Source: an uncultured Candidatus Saccharibacteria bacterium
Lineage (GTDB): Bacteria > Patescibacteria > Saccharimonadia > Saccharimonadales > UBA6022
Direction of reading: 5' to 3'
Assembly: GCA_946886125.1 (NCBI GenBank)
Contig: CAMPHY010000024.1
Span: 1 to 10,247 of the forward strand
DNA: 10,247 nucleotides
In this document: positions 1 to 6,489 of the stretch, piece after piece
How the letters are laid out: each line of letters starts with the position of its first letter
How positions within the stretch are numbered: the stretch's first letter is position 1
Translations under genes and position numbers: made by a program
Notes under the pieces: model-generated
Told to the model about the DNA's origin: nothing
What the model saw: the letters and a program-made list of their open reading frames with translations, nothing else
The model's database searches: none

Positions 1-2
1 CT

Positions 3-962
3 GGTGACGAAAGCGTCTGTCAGGCGCTGGAAACCGATAGCTGTACGATGCTTCAAGATGCAGGTATTTCAACATTCGTGACAACTGAAGGGGGTAATAG
101 AGAAGTGCCTATTCAAACCTCGGTTGCTTCAGACAATGATCAAGCACTCGATCAAGCATACACATGCGTCAAAGTAGAGGCCGACACAACCGACTACCCA
201 GGAGTGCTAACAATTGGTGATTCTCAAATGATCCCGCTACGCGGAACAAAATCGTTTACGAGTGTCCAGCTATCTTGGTTTAGCTATGAAGACATTTCTT
301 CGGCGGCGCCAGGAGCAGATCATTCGGTATCTTTACCAACGCCGTTGCCAAGCGCAGACGGTACGCAGTATCTGTATACTCAAGATAATTGGCCGACTAA
401 TCGTCCGTCCTTAATACGCGCCCAATTAATACAGTTTAATACTACGGGTTTTAATCTCAATAGCTTTGACAAGCCCGACGAGGGAAGTAACGCGAGTACG
501 CTCTTTTTATACCCTGGAGCGGGTTTACCGACGAAAAGTTTTGACCTTGATGGTCGGCAAGATTCTACCAATGCACCTGAAGTAGTAAAGTGTGTCAATG
601 ATCTTAGTGCGGAGGCGTATGCCTGTACGGTCACACTGCAGCTACCAGAGCCAATTGGCGGCGATGAGAATAATCGAGCGGCTTACTTACGCCTCAGTAG
701 TTTGTATAACAATACACACTACACATTAAGCTTAAAAAATGACGGTGGTGAAACCGTAAGGTTTGATAATGTTTTGCCGGCAGTAGATTCGACGGGGCGC
801 GCCAACGATCAGTTCAGGCGAGTGGAAAGTCGCATTAACCTATTGGGTGACTTCCCGTATCCTGAATATGCCGTTGATGTTGACGGTGGCTTTTGCAAGA
901 ACTTCGTGGTAACTGATAACGCTTCAGATAACCCAAATGGCGCCGCTTGTACTACCCCATAG
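3..962 (+). CDS. PilX-like type IV pilus-associated protein, C-terminal part (5' truncated by window)
   Basis: The frame is open from the first bases of the window, so the true start lies upstream; 319 residues are visible and no N-terminal membrane helix is included. The visible part has seven cysteines and no transmembrane segment, which fits a secreted, disulfide-stabilised protein. The arrangement (a Tyr-Thr-Cys segment about 55 residues in, a 'VQLSWF' strand, a 'YLRLSSLYNNTHYTLSL' region, then 'DSTGRANDQFRRVESRI' and a late 'GGFCKNF') resembles PilX-type pilus assembly proteins found in Saccharibacteria, where a pilin-like N-terminal helix precedes a large extracellular domain. That match is from memory of the family, not a search. 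The gene is convergent with the recombinase, with only six bases between their stop codons and no terminator hairpin visible. Alternative: an unrelated secreted hypothetical protein. The coding frame itself is very secure. Confidence 0.6.
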   Translation, partial: GDESVCQALETDSCTMLQDAGISTFVTTEGGNREVPIQTSVASDNDQALDQAYTCVKVEADTTDYPGVLTIGDSQMIPLRGTKSFTSVQLSWFSYEDISSAAPGADHSVSLPTPLPSADGTQYLYTQDNWPTNRPSLIRAQLIQFNTTGFNLNSFDKPDEGSNASTLFLYPGAGLPTKSFDLDGRQDSTNAPEVVKCVNDLSAEAYACTVTLQLPEPIGGDENNRAAYLRLSSLYNNTHYTLSLKNDGGETVRFDNVLPAVDSTGRANDQFRRVESRINLLGDFPYPEYAVDVDGGFCKNFVVTDNASDNPNGAACTTP

Positions 963-968
963 GTTGCG

Positions 969-1883
969 CTAATCGGTGTCGCTATGGAATTTCTCGTATA
1001 CTTCTCGTAGATGTTCATCGGTCACATGGGTGTATACCTGAGTAGTGCTAATATTGCTGTGACCAAGCATGGATTGTACGCTACGGATATCCGCACCGTT
1101 CATGAGTAAGTCTGTAGCAAAACTATGGCGCATGGTGTGTGGACTGACGTGCTTTGTAATCCCTGCAAGTCGAGCATATTTATTGATCATCCGCTGGATG
1201 CTACGGCTACTCAAGCGTCGATAGTCGCCACTCATGCTTGAGAGGTTGTTGCGGCTGTAGCTCAAAAAGAGGGGAGGGAGATTATCAAGCCGGGCGCTTA
1301 AATAATCGTCAACTCGTTGTGCCGACGCTTCACCAATAAAAACAGGGCGATCTTTCTGGCCTTTTCCGCGCACCATAAATTCACGACGCCTTGTATTAAC
1401 GTGGTCCCGGTTAAGATTAACAAGCTCCGATACGCGTAGTCCGCTTGAGAACAAAAGCTCAATAATAGCCCGGTCGCGTAGCCCTGCTTCGTCACTGAGA
1501 TCGATTTGCTCAAGGAGTCGACTTACCTCGTCGAAATGAAGGAACGTCACTTGTTTTCGTGATACTTTGGGTAGGTCAATTTTATCTGGGCTCAAACTAG
1601 CAATGTCACGCTTTGATAAGTAGCCGAGAAAACCACGAAGCGCAATTAGGTGATAGCTCTGAGTGATTGTTGCAAGCTCACCATCATTGTCATTTTTATA
1701 ACGGTTTAACCAAAGACGGTACTTTCGAATGACTTCAGATGTTATTTTTTCTACGACAATATCATCGGTAAATTCCACGAAACGAGAAAGGTATAGCGCG
1801 TAGTTTTCGGCCGTTTTAGCTGAGCGTCCACCCTCTACTTCTAAGTGCTCGACGTAATCACGTAATAATTCCGACATATACAT
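969..1883 (-). CDS. xerC: Tyrosine recombinase of the XerC/XerD family
   Basis: This 304-residue protein has the usual Xer length and two-domain layout: an N-terminal SAM-like core-binding domain (about residues 1-95) and a C-terminal catalytic domain (about 110-295). All catalytic residues are visible: Arg150 in SSGLR, Lys174 in RGKGQKDR, His249 and Arg252 in HTMRH, His275 in LGHSN and the nucleophile Tyr284 in QVYTH. The family resolves chromosome dimers at dif sites by strand exchange through a covalent phosphotyrosine intermediate. XerC, XerD or a single-recombinase version cannot be told apart here. The first ATG (1883) lies six bases after a TATGCT hexamer, which suits a leaderless mRNA; a second ATG two codons later (1877) is possible. 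No transposon ends or integrated element flank it, so a housekeeping role is more likely than an integrase. Confidence 0.93.
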   Translation of the reverse strand: MYMSELLRDYVEHLEVEGGRSAKTAENYALYLSRFVEFTDDIVVEKITSEVIRKYRLWLNRYKNDNDGELATITQSYHLIALRGFLGYLSKRDIASLSPDKIDLPKVSRKQVTFLHFDEVSRLLEQIDLSDEAGLRDRAIIELLFSSGLRVSELVNLNRDHVNTRRREFMVRGKGQKDRPVFIGEASAQRVDDYLSARLDNLPPLFLSYSRNNLSSMSGDYRRLSSRSIQRMINKYARLAGITKHVSPHTMRHSFATDLLMNGADIRSVQSMLGHSNISTTQVYTHVTDEHLREVYEKFHSDTD

Positions 1884-1889
1884 ACTTTA

Positions 1890-1895
1890 AGCATA
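1890..1895 (-). promoter_or_regulatory. Putative -10 element of the recombinase gene
   Basis: On the minus strand TATGCT ends six bases before the ATG at 1883, so transcription would start at or next to the start codon. No good -35 hexamer is seen 16-18 bases upstream and no Shine-Dalgarno sequence precedes the gene. This is inference from position and similarity only. Confidence 0.35.
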
Positions 1896-1917
1896 GCGTA
1901 AAACGAGTAAAATTCGG

Positions 1918-1923
1918 TACAAT
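1918..1923 (+). promoter_or_regulatory. Putative -10 element of uppP (TACAAT)
   Basis: TACAAT ends seven bases before the ATG at 1931. It overlaps the in-frame upstream ATG at 1922, which therefore could not be translated from this promoter. The same TACAAT hexamer appears before ndk and tRNA-Arg. No clear -35 hexamer is present. Confidence 0.45.
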
Positions 1924-1930
1924 GAAGGGA

Positions 1931-2719
1931 ATGAATATTATCGAGACAATTATCCTTGGTCTTATCCAGGGACTCACCGAGTTTATTCCTATTAGTAGCT
2001 CGGGTCATTTAGTGATTGGCCAGACATTATTTGGCGGTGGGTCGGATCACTTATTCTTGGAGTTTATTAATATTGGTACGATGGTGGCACTCCTAGTATT
2101 TTTCCGTAGTCGAATAGCTGAGATCATTAAAGATATCTGGGTGAATCATAATAGTCGATTGGCTCGTAATATTATTATCACCGCTGTTCCAGCAGGGGCG
2201 GTAGGCTTTTTCTTGTCTGACTTCATTGCATCAAATGCTTTTTTTGGAAGTGTGGCGGTTGTCGCAGTGACACTTGCGACAGTCGGGGCTGTAATGGTGG
2301 TGCTTGAGAAACTGCCGAAAGCATCTAGGGTGGAGAGTGGTGACGCTTTAAGTCCATTACGGGCTTTCGCAATTGGTGCCACGCAGGTGCTAGCGCTGAT
2401 TCCTGGAGTATCACGTTCTGGCTCGACAATTATTGCTGGTCGACTTGCTGGCCTCAGTCCTGCGGCGGCGGCGGAGTATAGTTTTTTAGCATCACTTCCT
2501 ATTATGGCTGGCGTAACGCTAAAGGTGTTGTTGACCGATACCGATTATTTGATGGCCAACTTGCTGCCATTATTAGTCGGCAACACCATCGCTTTTATAT
2601 CGGGATTAATCGCTGTCGGTTTCTTGATGCGCTATTTGGCTCACCACAGTCTCGCCGTCTTTGGTTGGTATCGAATTGGGCTCGCTAGCGTGCTAACAAT
2701 TGTACTTTTGGTACAATAG
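1931..2719 (+). CDS. uppP: Undecaprenyl-diphosphatase (UppP/BacA family)
   Basis: This integral membrane enzyme removes one phosphate from undecaprenyl diphosphate, regenerating the lipid carrier for peptidoglycan and other envelope polymers; the family is also known for bacitracin resistance. From the ATG at 1931 it is 262 residues, close to the usual 260-275. Family signatures are clear: the (E/Q)xxxE motif as Gln13...Glu17 in QGLTE, the PISSSGHL loop with His26, and PGVSRSGST with Arg162. Several hydrophobic stretches indicate about seven or eight membrane helices. An in-frame ATG at 1922 would add MKG, but it sits inside the likely -10 hexamer, and MNIIETIILG is the usual family start. 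It is divergent from the recombinase gene and 23 bases upstream of ndk, which has its own likely promoter and ribosome binding site. Confidence 0.95.
   Translation: MNIIETIILGLIQGLTEFIPISSSGHLVIGQTLFGGGSDHLFLEFINIGTMVALLVFFRSRIAEIIKDIWVNHNSRLARNIIITAVPAGAVGFFLSDFIASNAFFGSVAVVAVTLATVGAVMVVLEKLPKASRVESGDALSPLRAFAIGATQVLALIPGVSRSGSTIIAGRLAGLSPAAAAEYSFLASLPIMAGVTLKVLLTDTDYLMANLLPLLVGNTIAFISGLIAVGFLMRYLAHHSLAVFGWYRIGLASVLTIVLLVQ
2709..2717 (+). promoter_or_regulatory. Extended -10 promoter of ndk
   Basis: TGGTACAAT (TG-N-TACAAT) overlaps the last codons of uppP. It gives a leader of about 18-20 bases containing the GAGGAG ribosome binding site at 2731-2736, six bases before the ndk ATG. No -35 match is evident, as expected for an extended -10 promoter. 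Confidence 0.45.
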
Positions 2720-2742
2720 AGTAAAACGAAGAGGAGATAACC

Positions 2743-3249
2743 ATGAGTGATCATATTCAGCGAACATTAATACTATTTAAACCTGATGCGGTACAACGAG
2801 GTGTTGTCGGCGAGATTACAACTCGTTTTGAACGCGTTGGGCTTAAGATCATCGGCACAAAGATGATTGCTCCAGATGCAGAGCACTACCATAAGCACTA
2901 CGAGGAAATTGGACAGGTGATTACTCGACGCGGTGAAGCAACTTTTAATAACGTTCTTGATATGATGAATCAAGGTCCAGTGATTGCTATGGTGCTTGAA
3001 GGTGTTGAGGCAGTTGAACTTGTTCGTAAGTTGGTTGGTTCGACTGAACCTAAATCATCCGCTCCGGGCACAATTCGCGGCGACTTTTCACACATGAGTT
3101 ACGGCTATGGTGATGAAAAAAATATGGGGATTCCGAATTTGATCCACGCATCGGGTGATCTAGATGATGCACAGAAAGAGATTCCACATTGGTTTGCTGA
3201 TGAAGAGTTGTACGACTACAGCGTCCTTCACGAACGCTTTACCCGTTAA
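2743..3249 (+). CDS. ndk: Nucleoside diphosphate kinase with an enlarged loop before the active-site histidine
   Basis: Ndk transfers the gamma phosphate from ATP to nucleoside diphosphates through a phosphohistidine, balancing NTP and dNTP pools. The protein is 168 residues, longer than the usual 135-155. Conserved features include LFKPDAVQRG with Lys13, the VRKLVG segment, PGTIRGDF with Arg112, and the active-site motif NLIHASGD with His135. Between RGDF and the histidine motif there are roughly nine or ten more residues than normal (about 116-131, rich in Gly, Tyr, Asp and Met), and there is a short insertion near residues 55-65. The catalytic residues are intact, so the enzyme is probably active. 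A strong ribosome binding site (GAGGAG, 2731-2736) sets the start. It follows uppP by 23 bases and precedes tRNA-Arg. Confidence 0.96.
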   Translation: MSDHIQRTLILFKPDAVQRGVVGEITTRFERVGLKIIGTKMIAPDAEHYHKHYEEIGQVITRRGEATFNNVLDMMNQGPVIAMVLEGVEAVELVRKLVGSTEPKSSAPGTIRGDFSHMSYGYGDEKNMGIPNLIHASGDLDDAQKEIPHWFADEELYDYSVLHERFTR

Positions 3250-3254
3250 AACAG

Positions 3255-3263
3255 TGCTACAAT
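3255..3263 (+). promoter_or_regulatory. Extended -10 promoter of tRNA-Arg
   Basis: TGCTACAAT (TG-N-TACAAT) lies five bases after the ndk stop codon and ten bases before the mature tRNA 5' end. It may drive the tRNA alone; read-through from ndk is also possible because no terminator separates them. Confidence 0.45.
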
Positions 3264-3273
3264 AGTGTGGTAC

Positions 3274-3350
3274 GCCTCGGTAGCTCAACTGGATAGAGTA
3301 GATCCGTCCTAAGGATATGGTTGCAGGTTCGACTCCTGCCCGGGGTACCA
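3274..3350 (+). tRNA. tRNA-Arg (anticodon CCU)
   Basis: A full cloverleaf of 77 bases with an encoded CCA end can be folded. The acceptor stem is 3274-3280 with 3340-3346, the D stem GCTC/GAGT, the anticodon loop 3306-3312 with CCT at 3308-3310, and the T stem GCAGG/CCTGC around loop TTCGACT. The anticodon reads AGG. One oddity is a G-A mismatch at the top of the anticodon stem (3301 with 3317); G-U pairs occur in the acceptor and D stems. The discriminator base is A. Confidence 0.93.
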
Positions 3351-3363
3351 GACGAATTAAAAT

Positions 3364-3388
3364 ACTACCCCAAGTGGGTAGTTTTTAT
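3364..3388 (+). terminator. Rho-independent terminator after ndk/tRNA-Arg
   Basis: A perfect 7-bp stem (ACTACCC / GGGTAGT, 3364-3370 with 3376-3382) closes a five-base loop and is followed by a T-rich tract. It ends the transcript that carries tRNA-Arg and possibly ndk. Confidence 0.85.
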
Positions 3389-3485
3389 TTCGACTCGATA
3401 TATTGCACCACGAGGCGAGGAATTTATTTGCGGGGGCGAATGGGGGCTAGGTGGCGCCGTGAAGTAAAACCTATCACCGCTGTAG

Positions 3486-3491
3486 TATAAT
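3486..3491 (+). promoter_or_regulatory. -10 element (TATAAT) of the PH-domain/foldase/SOD operon
   Basis: A consensus TATAAT ends six bases before the ATG at 3498, which would make the first gene of this operon leaderless. There is no Shine-Dalgarno sequence. A -35 hexamer is not obvious. The 100 bases upstream (3389-3485) hold only G-rich sequence with no gene I can support. Confidence 0.6.
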
Positions 3492-3497
3492 AAACAT

Positions 3498-4037
3498 ATG
3501 TCTAAAAAGAACAAACAAACAGAACAACAATTAGATTTTGACGGACAGCGAGACGGGGAAGAACTTCTCTTCGTATTTCGACGTCACATCATAGCAATGC
3601 GAAAAGGCTTTTATTTCCTGCTGATTCCTTTTGTGCTTTCCGCTATTCCACCGTTGATTTGGCAATCGAATCTTGAATTATTCTTATTACCAATCGGAGG
3701 TCTGTTACTCGGTCTTATACTGTTTTCGTACCACTTTCTTATGTGGTACTTTACGATCTATATCGTGACTGATCAACGGATACGACAAATCACCCAGCGT
3801 GGCTTTTTTGGTAAGGACGTGATTGAGCTGCGACTATCAAAGATCCAAAACATAAGTTATAATATACCAGGGTTCACTGGTGAAATTTTTGGCTTTGGCA
3901 CTGTTGTCATTCAGACGTTCGTCGGTGATCTTGTTATTAATAAAGTAGAGCATCCTGATAAAATTTACAACAGATTACAGGACGCTGTTAGTGCCGCTAC
4001 GGCCACCCAAGGAGATTATGAAGAAACCGTCACTTAA
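3498..4037 (+). CDS. Bacterial PH-domain (YdbS/DUF304-like) membrane protein
   Basis: The 179-residue protein begins with a hydrophilic, lysine- and glutamine-rich tail (1-30), then two transmembrane helices (about 36-54 and 61-80), then a cytoplasmic bacterial pleckstrin-homology-like domain (about 84-160). The PH domain is recognisable from TIYIVTDQRIRQITQRGFF, followed by a RLSKIQNI strand and a GFGTVVIQT strand, typical of bPH2/YdbS proteins. The exact role of this family is poorly known. The gene is the first of three on the same strand: its 3' end overlaps the foldase gene by 20 bases, implying translational coupling, and it appears to be transcribed as a leaderless mRNA from TATAAT at 3486. 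Family assignment is confident; function is not. Confidence 0.85.
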   Translation: MSKKNKQTEQQLDFDGQRDGEELLFVFRRHIIAMRKGFYFLLIPFVLSAIPPLIWQSNLELFLLPIGGLLLGLILFSYHFLMWYFTIYIVTDQRIRQITQRGFFGKDVIELRLSKIQNISYNIPGFTGEIFGFGTVVIQTFVGDLVINKVEHPDKIYNRLQDAVSAATATQGDYEETVT

Positions 4038-5091
4038 ATGGCGTAAAGGTAAAAAAGCTCAGCAGACACCACTGTCGCGCATTACTAATGAGACAGTTGC
4101 TGAGCACCGCGAGCGTATCCTCGCTGGAGGTCGTCGCTTTAAATACCCAATGCAATATGCTCGACATAAATTAGTGTTCAACACTATAATTATTAGTCTT
4201 GTCGCTCTGCTGCTTATTATTGGTATCGGATGGCAGCAGCTGTACGTTGCACAAAATACCGGTACATTCTTTTATCGAGTAACAAAAGTCCTACCGTTAC
4301 CGGTTGCCTCAATTGATGGCCAGCCGGTTCGTTATAGTGACTACTTGATGAACTACCGTAGTTCTGTCCATTATCTACAGCAAAAGGAGCAAGTGAATTT
4401 ACGTGACGAGCAGGGCCAGAAACAGATTGAATATATCAAGAATCAGGCCCTAAGTGACGCGGTAGCCGATGCTTACGCAGTAAAACTTGCCAACGAGCGT
4501 GATATTTCTATTAGCGACGAACAAATCGATGCCTTTATTGATCAGCAGCGACGCTCACGTGACGGTACTGTCTCCGAAGAGACATATGATGCGGTCATTC
4601 TAGATTATTATGGCTGGACGCCTGAAGAGTACCGCGAAGCAATGAGTAATAAGCTTTTGCGACAAGAGGTGGCGTATCATATTGACGAGACGGCCCAGTC
4701 TAAACGTGATGCAATCGCTACGGCACTTGAAGATAATCCAGATGCTAATTTTGAAGATCTTGCCGCTAAACAAGGCGGTGAAGGTGTTGAGCAGGTAACA
4801 GCTGGCACCTCCGGTATGGTACCTATTAATAATCAAGACGGTGGTCTAGCTGAGGCGGCTTCTCAGCTTGAAGTCGGGGAGACTTCTGGTGCAATTAAAA
4901 CGACTGCGGGTGATGGCTACTATTTCGTGAAATTACTCGAAACGACAGATACTCAGTTAAGTTACGCTTATATTAAGGTTCCGCTTAGTGAATTCGCTAA
5001 GCGTTTGCAGGCAGCGAAAGATCAGGACAAACTTAATCCGTACATCTCTATCCCGCAATTGAATGCTCAACGTGCACCAGAACAAGACTAA
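4018..5091 (+). CDS. Membrane-anchored SurA/PrsA-like foldase (parvulin-type peptidyl-prolyl isomerase)
   Basis: From the ATG at 4018 the protein has 357 residues: a basic cytoplasmic tail (1-50), one transmembrane helix (about 51-72), a SurA-N/trigger-factor-like helical region (about 97-225, with VASIDGQPVRYSDYL and DEQIDAFIDQQ) and a parvulin-like domain (about 230-307, ending in the strand GYYFVKLLE). Such proteins fold or chaperone exported proteins on the outer face of the membrane; PrsA does this in Gram-positive bacteria. Prolyl isomerase activity is uncertain because canonical catalytic positions are not obvious. I chose 4018 over a GTG nine codons upstream because AAGGAG at 4009-4014 fits the ATG. 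It overlaps the PH-protein gene by 20 bases and sits 18 bases before the superoxide dismutase gene, so all three are probably one operon. Confidence 0.85.
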   Translation: MKKPSLKWRKGKKAQQTPLSRITNETVAEHRERILAGGRRFKYPMQYARHKLVFNTIIISLVALLLIIGIGWQQLYVAQNTGTFFYRVTKVLPLPVASIDGQPVRYSDYLMNYRSSVHYLQQKEQVNLRDEQGQKQIEYIKNQALSDAVADAYAVKLANERDISISDEQIDAFIDQQRRSRDGTVSEETYDAVILDYYGWTPEEYREAMSNKLLRQEVAYHIDETAQSKRDAIATALEDNPDANFEDLAAKQGGEGVEQVTAGTSGMVPINNQDGGLAEAASQLEVGETSGAIKTTAGDGYYFVKLLETTDTQLSYAYIKVPLSEFAKRLQAAKDQDKLNPYISIPQLNAQRAPEQD

Positions 5092-5109
5092 TGTCAAAGG
5101 AGGTTCTTT

Positions 5110-5706
5110 ATGTATCAACTACCTAATCTTGGATACGATTACGACGCGCTAGGGAAGTATATTAGTAAAGATATTATGCAACTGCACCATAGTAAGCATC
5201 ATCAAACGTATATTGATAAGCTTAATACTGCGCTTGAATCGGCGCCCGCGCTACGTGAGCGACCACTTGAGAGTCTATTAAGCGATATCGATAGCTTACC
5301 GGAAAATGTCAAGGTAGCCATTCGTAATAACGGAGGCGGTCATTACAATCATAGCTTGTTTTGGCAATGGATGTCACCGGACGGTGGCGGTCAGCCAAAA
5401 GGGGAGCTAGCAGCGCAATTAAATGAAAAGTATGGAAGTTTTCAAGACTTCATTGACGAGTTTACGGCAAAGTCATTGAGTGTGTTTGGCAGTGGCTGGG
5501 CGTGGCTTCAACCAGATCTTGGAATTATCACAACGCCAAATCAAGACAGCCCCATTATGAGCGGCGGTGCTGTGCCTATTTTAGGCTTAGACGTATGGGA
5601 GCACGCTTATTACCTTGATTATAAGAACAAGCGTGATGATTACGTTAAAGCTTGGTGGAATGTTGTGAACTGGGATGTTGTTGCACAAAAGTTCGATGCG
5701 AAATAG
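5110..5706 (+). CDS. sodA: Superoxide dismutase, Fe/Mn family (sequence features favour Mn type)
   Basis: The enzyme dismutes superoxide to oxygen and hydrogen peroxide. It is 198 residues, normal for the family. The metal ligands are all present: His26 (LHHSKHH), His81 (HYNHSLFW), Asp161 and His165 (DVWEHAYY). The active-site gateway Tyr34 is present. Gly77 in GGGHYNH together with Gln145 in NQDSP is the pattern usual in Mn or cambialistic enzymes; Fe enzymes normally place the active-site glutamine at the earlier position. No signal peptide is seen, so it is cytoplasmic. A near-perfect ribosome binding site, AAAGGAGG (5096-5103), lies six bases before the ATG, suggesting high expression. 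It is the last gene of the PH-domain/foldase/SOD cluster and is followed by a terminator. Confidence 0.95.
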   Translation: MYQLPNLGYDYDALGKYISKDIMQLHHSKHHQTYIDKLNTALESAPALRERPLESLLSDIDSLPENVKVAIRNNGGGHYNHSLFWQWMSPDGGGQPKGELAAQLNEKYGSFQDFIDEFTAKSLSVFGSGWAWLQPDLGIITTPNQDSPIMSGGAVPILGLDVWEHAYYLDYKNKRDDYVKAWWNVVNWDVVAQKFDAK

Positions 5707-5721
5707 AAAGTAAGACCTGGT

Positions 5722-5752
5722 AAAATAATCACTATCGAGTGGTTATTTTATT
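5722..5752 (+). terminator. Intrinsic terminator after sodA
   Basis: A 12-bp stem (5722-5733 with 5738-5749, one G-T pair) around loop ATCG is followed by a short T-rich stretch. The stem is AT-rich on both outer sides, so it could work in both directions, but it sits directly after sodA. Confidence 0.75.
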
Positions 5753-5769
5753 TGGAGCTCCAGAACACG

Positions 5770-5799
5770 AAAAAATACCATCAAATGATGGTATTTTTT
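5770..5799 (-). terminator. Terminator of tRNA-Asp (possibly bidirectional)
   Basis: TACCATC/GATGGTA stems (5776-5782 with 5787-5793) are flanked by six A on the left and six T on the right. On the minus strand it follows tRNA-Asp closely and ends in a T run; on the plus strand it offers a second stop for sodA transcripts. Confidence 0.8.
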
Positions 5800-5801
5800 C
5801 T

Positions 5802-5877
5802 TGGCGGGCTCGACCGGATTTGAACCGGCGATCTCCTCCGTGACAGGGAGGCGTGATAACCCCTTCACTACGAGCCC
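5802..5877 (-). tRNA. tRNA-Asp (anticodon GUC)
   Basis: On the minus strand a 76-base cloverleaf with encoded CCA folds cleanly: acceptor GGGCTCG/CGAGCCC, D stem GTGA/TCAC, anticodon stem CCTCC/GGAGG around CTGTCAC (anticodon at 5842-5844), and T stem CCGG-type arm with TTCAAAT. The discriminator base is G, as is standard for tRNA-Asp. Confidence 0.97.
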
Positions 5878-5898
5878 GTGTAGCTTTTAGCTTTACGT

Positions 5899-5927
5899 AT
5901 GATAGCAGTTTTTGGCCCCTGGTGCAA
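5899..5927 (-). promoter_or_regulatory. Promoter of tRNA-Asp
   Basis: On the minus strand TTGCAC (5922-5927) is separated by 17 bases from TATCAT (5899-5904), which also carries an extended TG motif (TGCTATCAT). The -10 ends 21 bases before the mature tRNA. Confidence 0.7.
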
Positions 5928-5960
5928 GCAGTCTGAAGCATTTATTTTCACAAGCGAGAG

Positions 5961-5969
5961 TGGTATAAT
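5961..5969 (+). promoter_or_regulatory. Extended -10 promoter of tRNA-Thr
   Basis: TGGTATAAT is a consensus extended -10 element. It ends 17 bases before the mature tRNA-Thr 5' end. No good -35 hexamer is visible. The membrane-protein and glycosyltransferase genes downstream may share this promoter, since no terminator follows the tRNA. Confidence 0.65.
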
Positions 5970-5986
5970 AACGGAGATAGACTGAT

Positions 5987-6062
5987 GCCGCTGTAGCTCA
6001 GTTGGTAGAGCGGCGCTTTCGTAAAGCGTAGGTCTCCGGTTCAAATCCGGACAGCGGCTCCA
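5987..6062 (+). tRNA. tRNA-Thr (anticodon CGU)
   Basis: A 76-base cloverleaf with encoded CCA: acceptor GCCGCTG/CAGCGGC, D stem GCTC/GAGC, anticodon stem GCGCT/AGCGT around TTCGTAA with CGT at 6020-6022, and T stem TCCGG/CCGGA around TTCAAAT. It reads ACG. The discriminator base is T (6059), giving the 3' end UCCA, which is exactly complementary to the UGGA of the T-box leader upstream of thrS in this window. Confidence 0.97.
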
Positions 6063-6110
6063 TGACGTCCTGTATGTCGTATGATCGCCCTGTTACACAA
6101 AGTATATATT

Positions 6111-6488
6111 ATGAAATTATTTAGTTTTGAAACATTTAAGTTAATCGCCACTGACCGGTATGTGATCACATTACTTGGAGTATTCTTACTTGTAACAATT
6201 GGCTTTTGCATATCAATAGGTGTAACCCTTCAACCGAGTGAGCTACAAATCGTTAATCAGTATACTGCGTATGGCATTACAAATTTTTATCGTGATAAAT
6301 GGTTTTACTTCTTGTCGTATATTGTTTTTGGCTTCATGATGGCTGTTGTTCATACAATTATTGCTGCAAAGTTGTATCAAGAGAAAGATCGTCAGTTTGC
6401 GCTAATGTTTATCTGGCTGAGTATTGCAATCGTGGCTATAGCTTTGATATTGGTTCACTCAGTTCTGCAGGTGGCATCGTTGTCATAA
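6111..6488 (+). CDS. Small three-helix membrane protein of unknown function
   Basis: From the ATG at 6111 this is a 125-residue protein with three predicted transmembrane helices (about residues 17-40, 64-88 and 96-118) and little soluble sequence between them. The layout, including a FYRDKWFYFLSY segment before helix two, is like small uncharacterised membrane proteins I associate with Patescibacteria, but I cannot name a family. An in-frame ATG at 6081 would add ten residues; I prefer 6111 because the shorter form puts the first helix at a normal distance from the N-terminus, though neither start has a clear ribosome binding site. It begins 48 bases after tRNA-Thr with no terminator between. 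Its stop codon and the glycosyltransferase ATG are separated by one base, so the two proteins are probably translationally coupled and may act together. Confidence 0.75.
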   Translation: MKLFSFETFKLIATDRYVITLLGVFLLVTIGFCISIGVTLQPSELQIVNQYTAYGITNFYRDKWFYFLSYIVFGFMMAVVHTIIAAKLYQEKDRQFALMFIWLSIAIVAIALILVHSVLQVASLS

Positions 6489-6489
6489 T

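Noticed and set aside
969..1883. Recombinase as a sign of an integrated mobile element
   Set aside because: No attachment-site repeats, transposase, phage or plasmid genes are nearby, and the sequence is a standard Xer housekeeping type.
3430..3462. G-rich tract upstream of the PH-domain gene as a G-quadruplex or small RNA
   Set aside because: Only two long G runs plus GG pairs are present; no promoter and terminator pair frames it.
3991..4017. Upstream GTG start adding nine residues to the foldase
   Set aside because: The ATG at 4018 has AAGGAG just upstream, while the GTG has no ribosome binding site and would lengthen the overlap with the preceding gene.
5732..5941. 69-codon minus-strand frame
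   Set aside because: It spans the two terminators and the whole tRNA-Asp gene and has no protein-like features.
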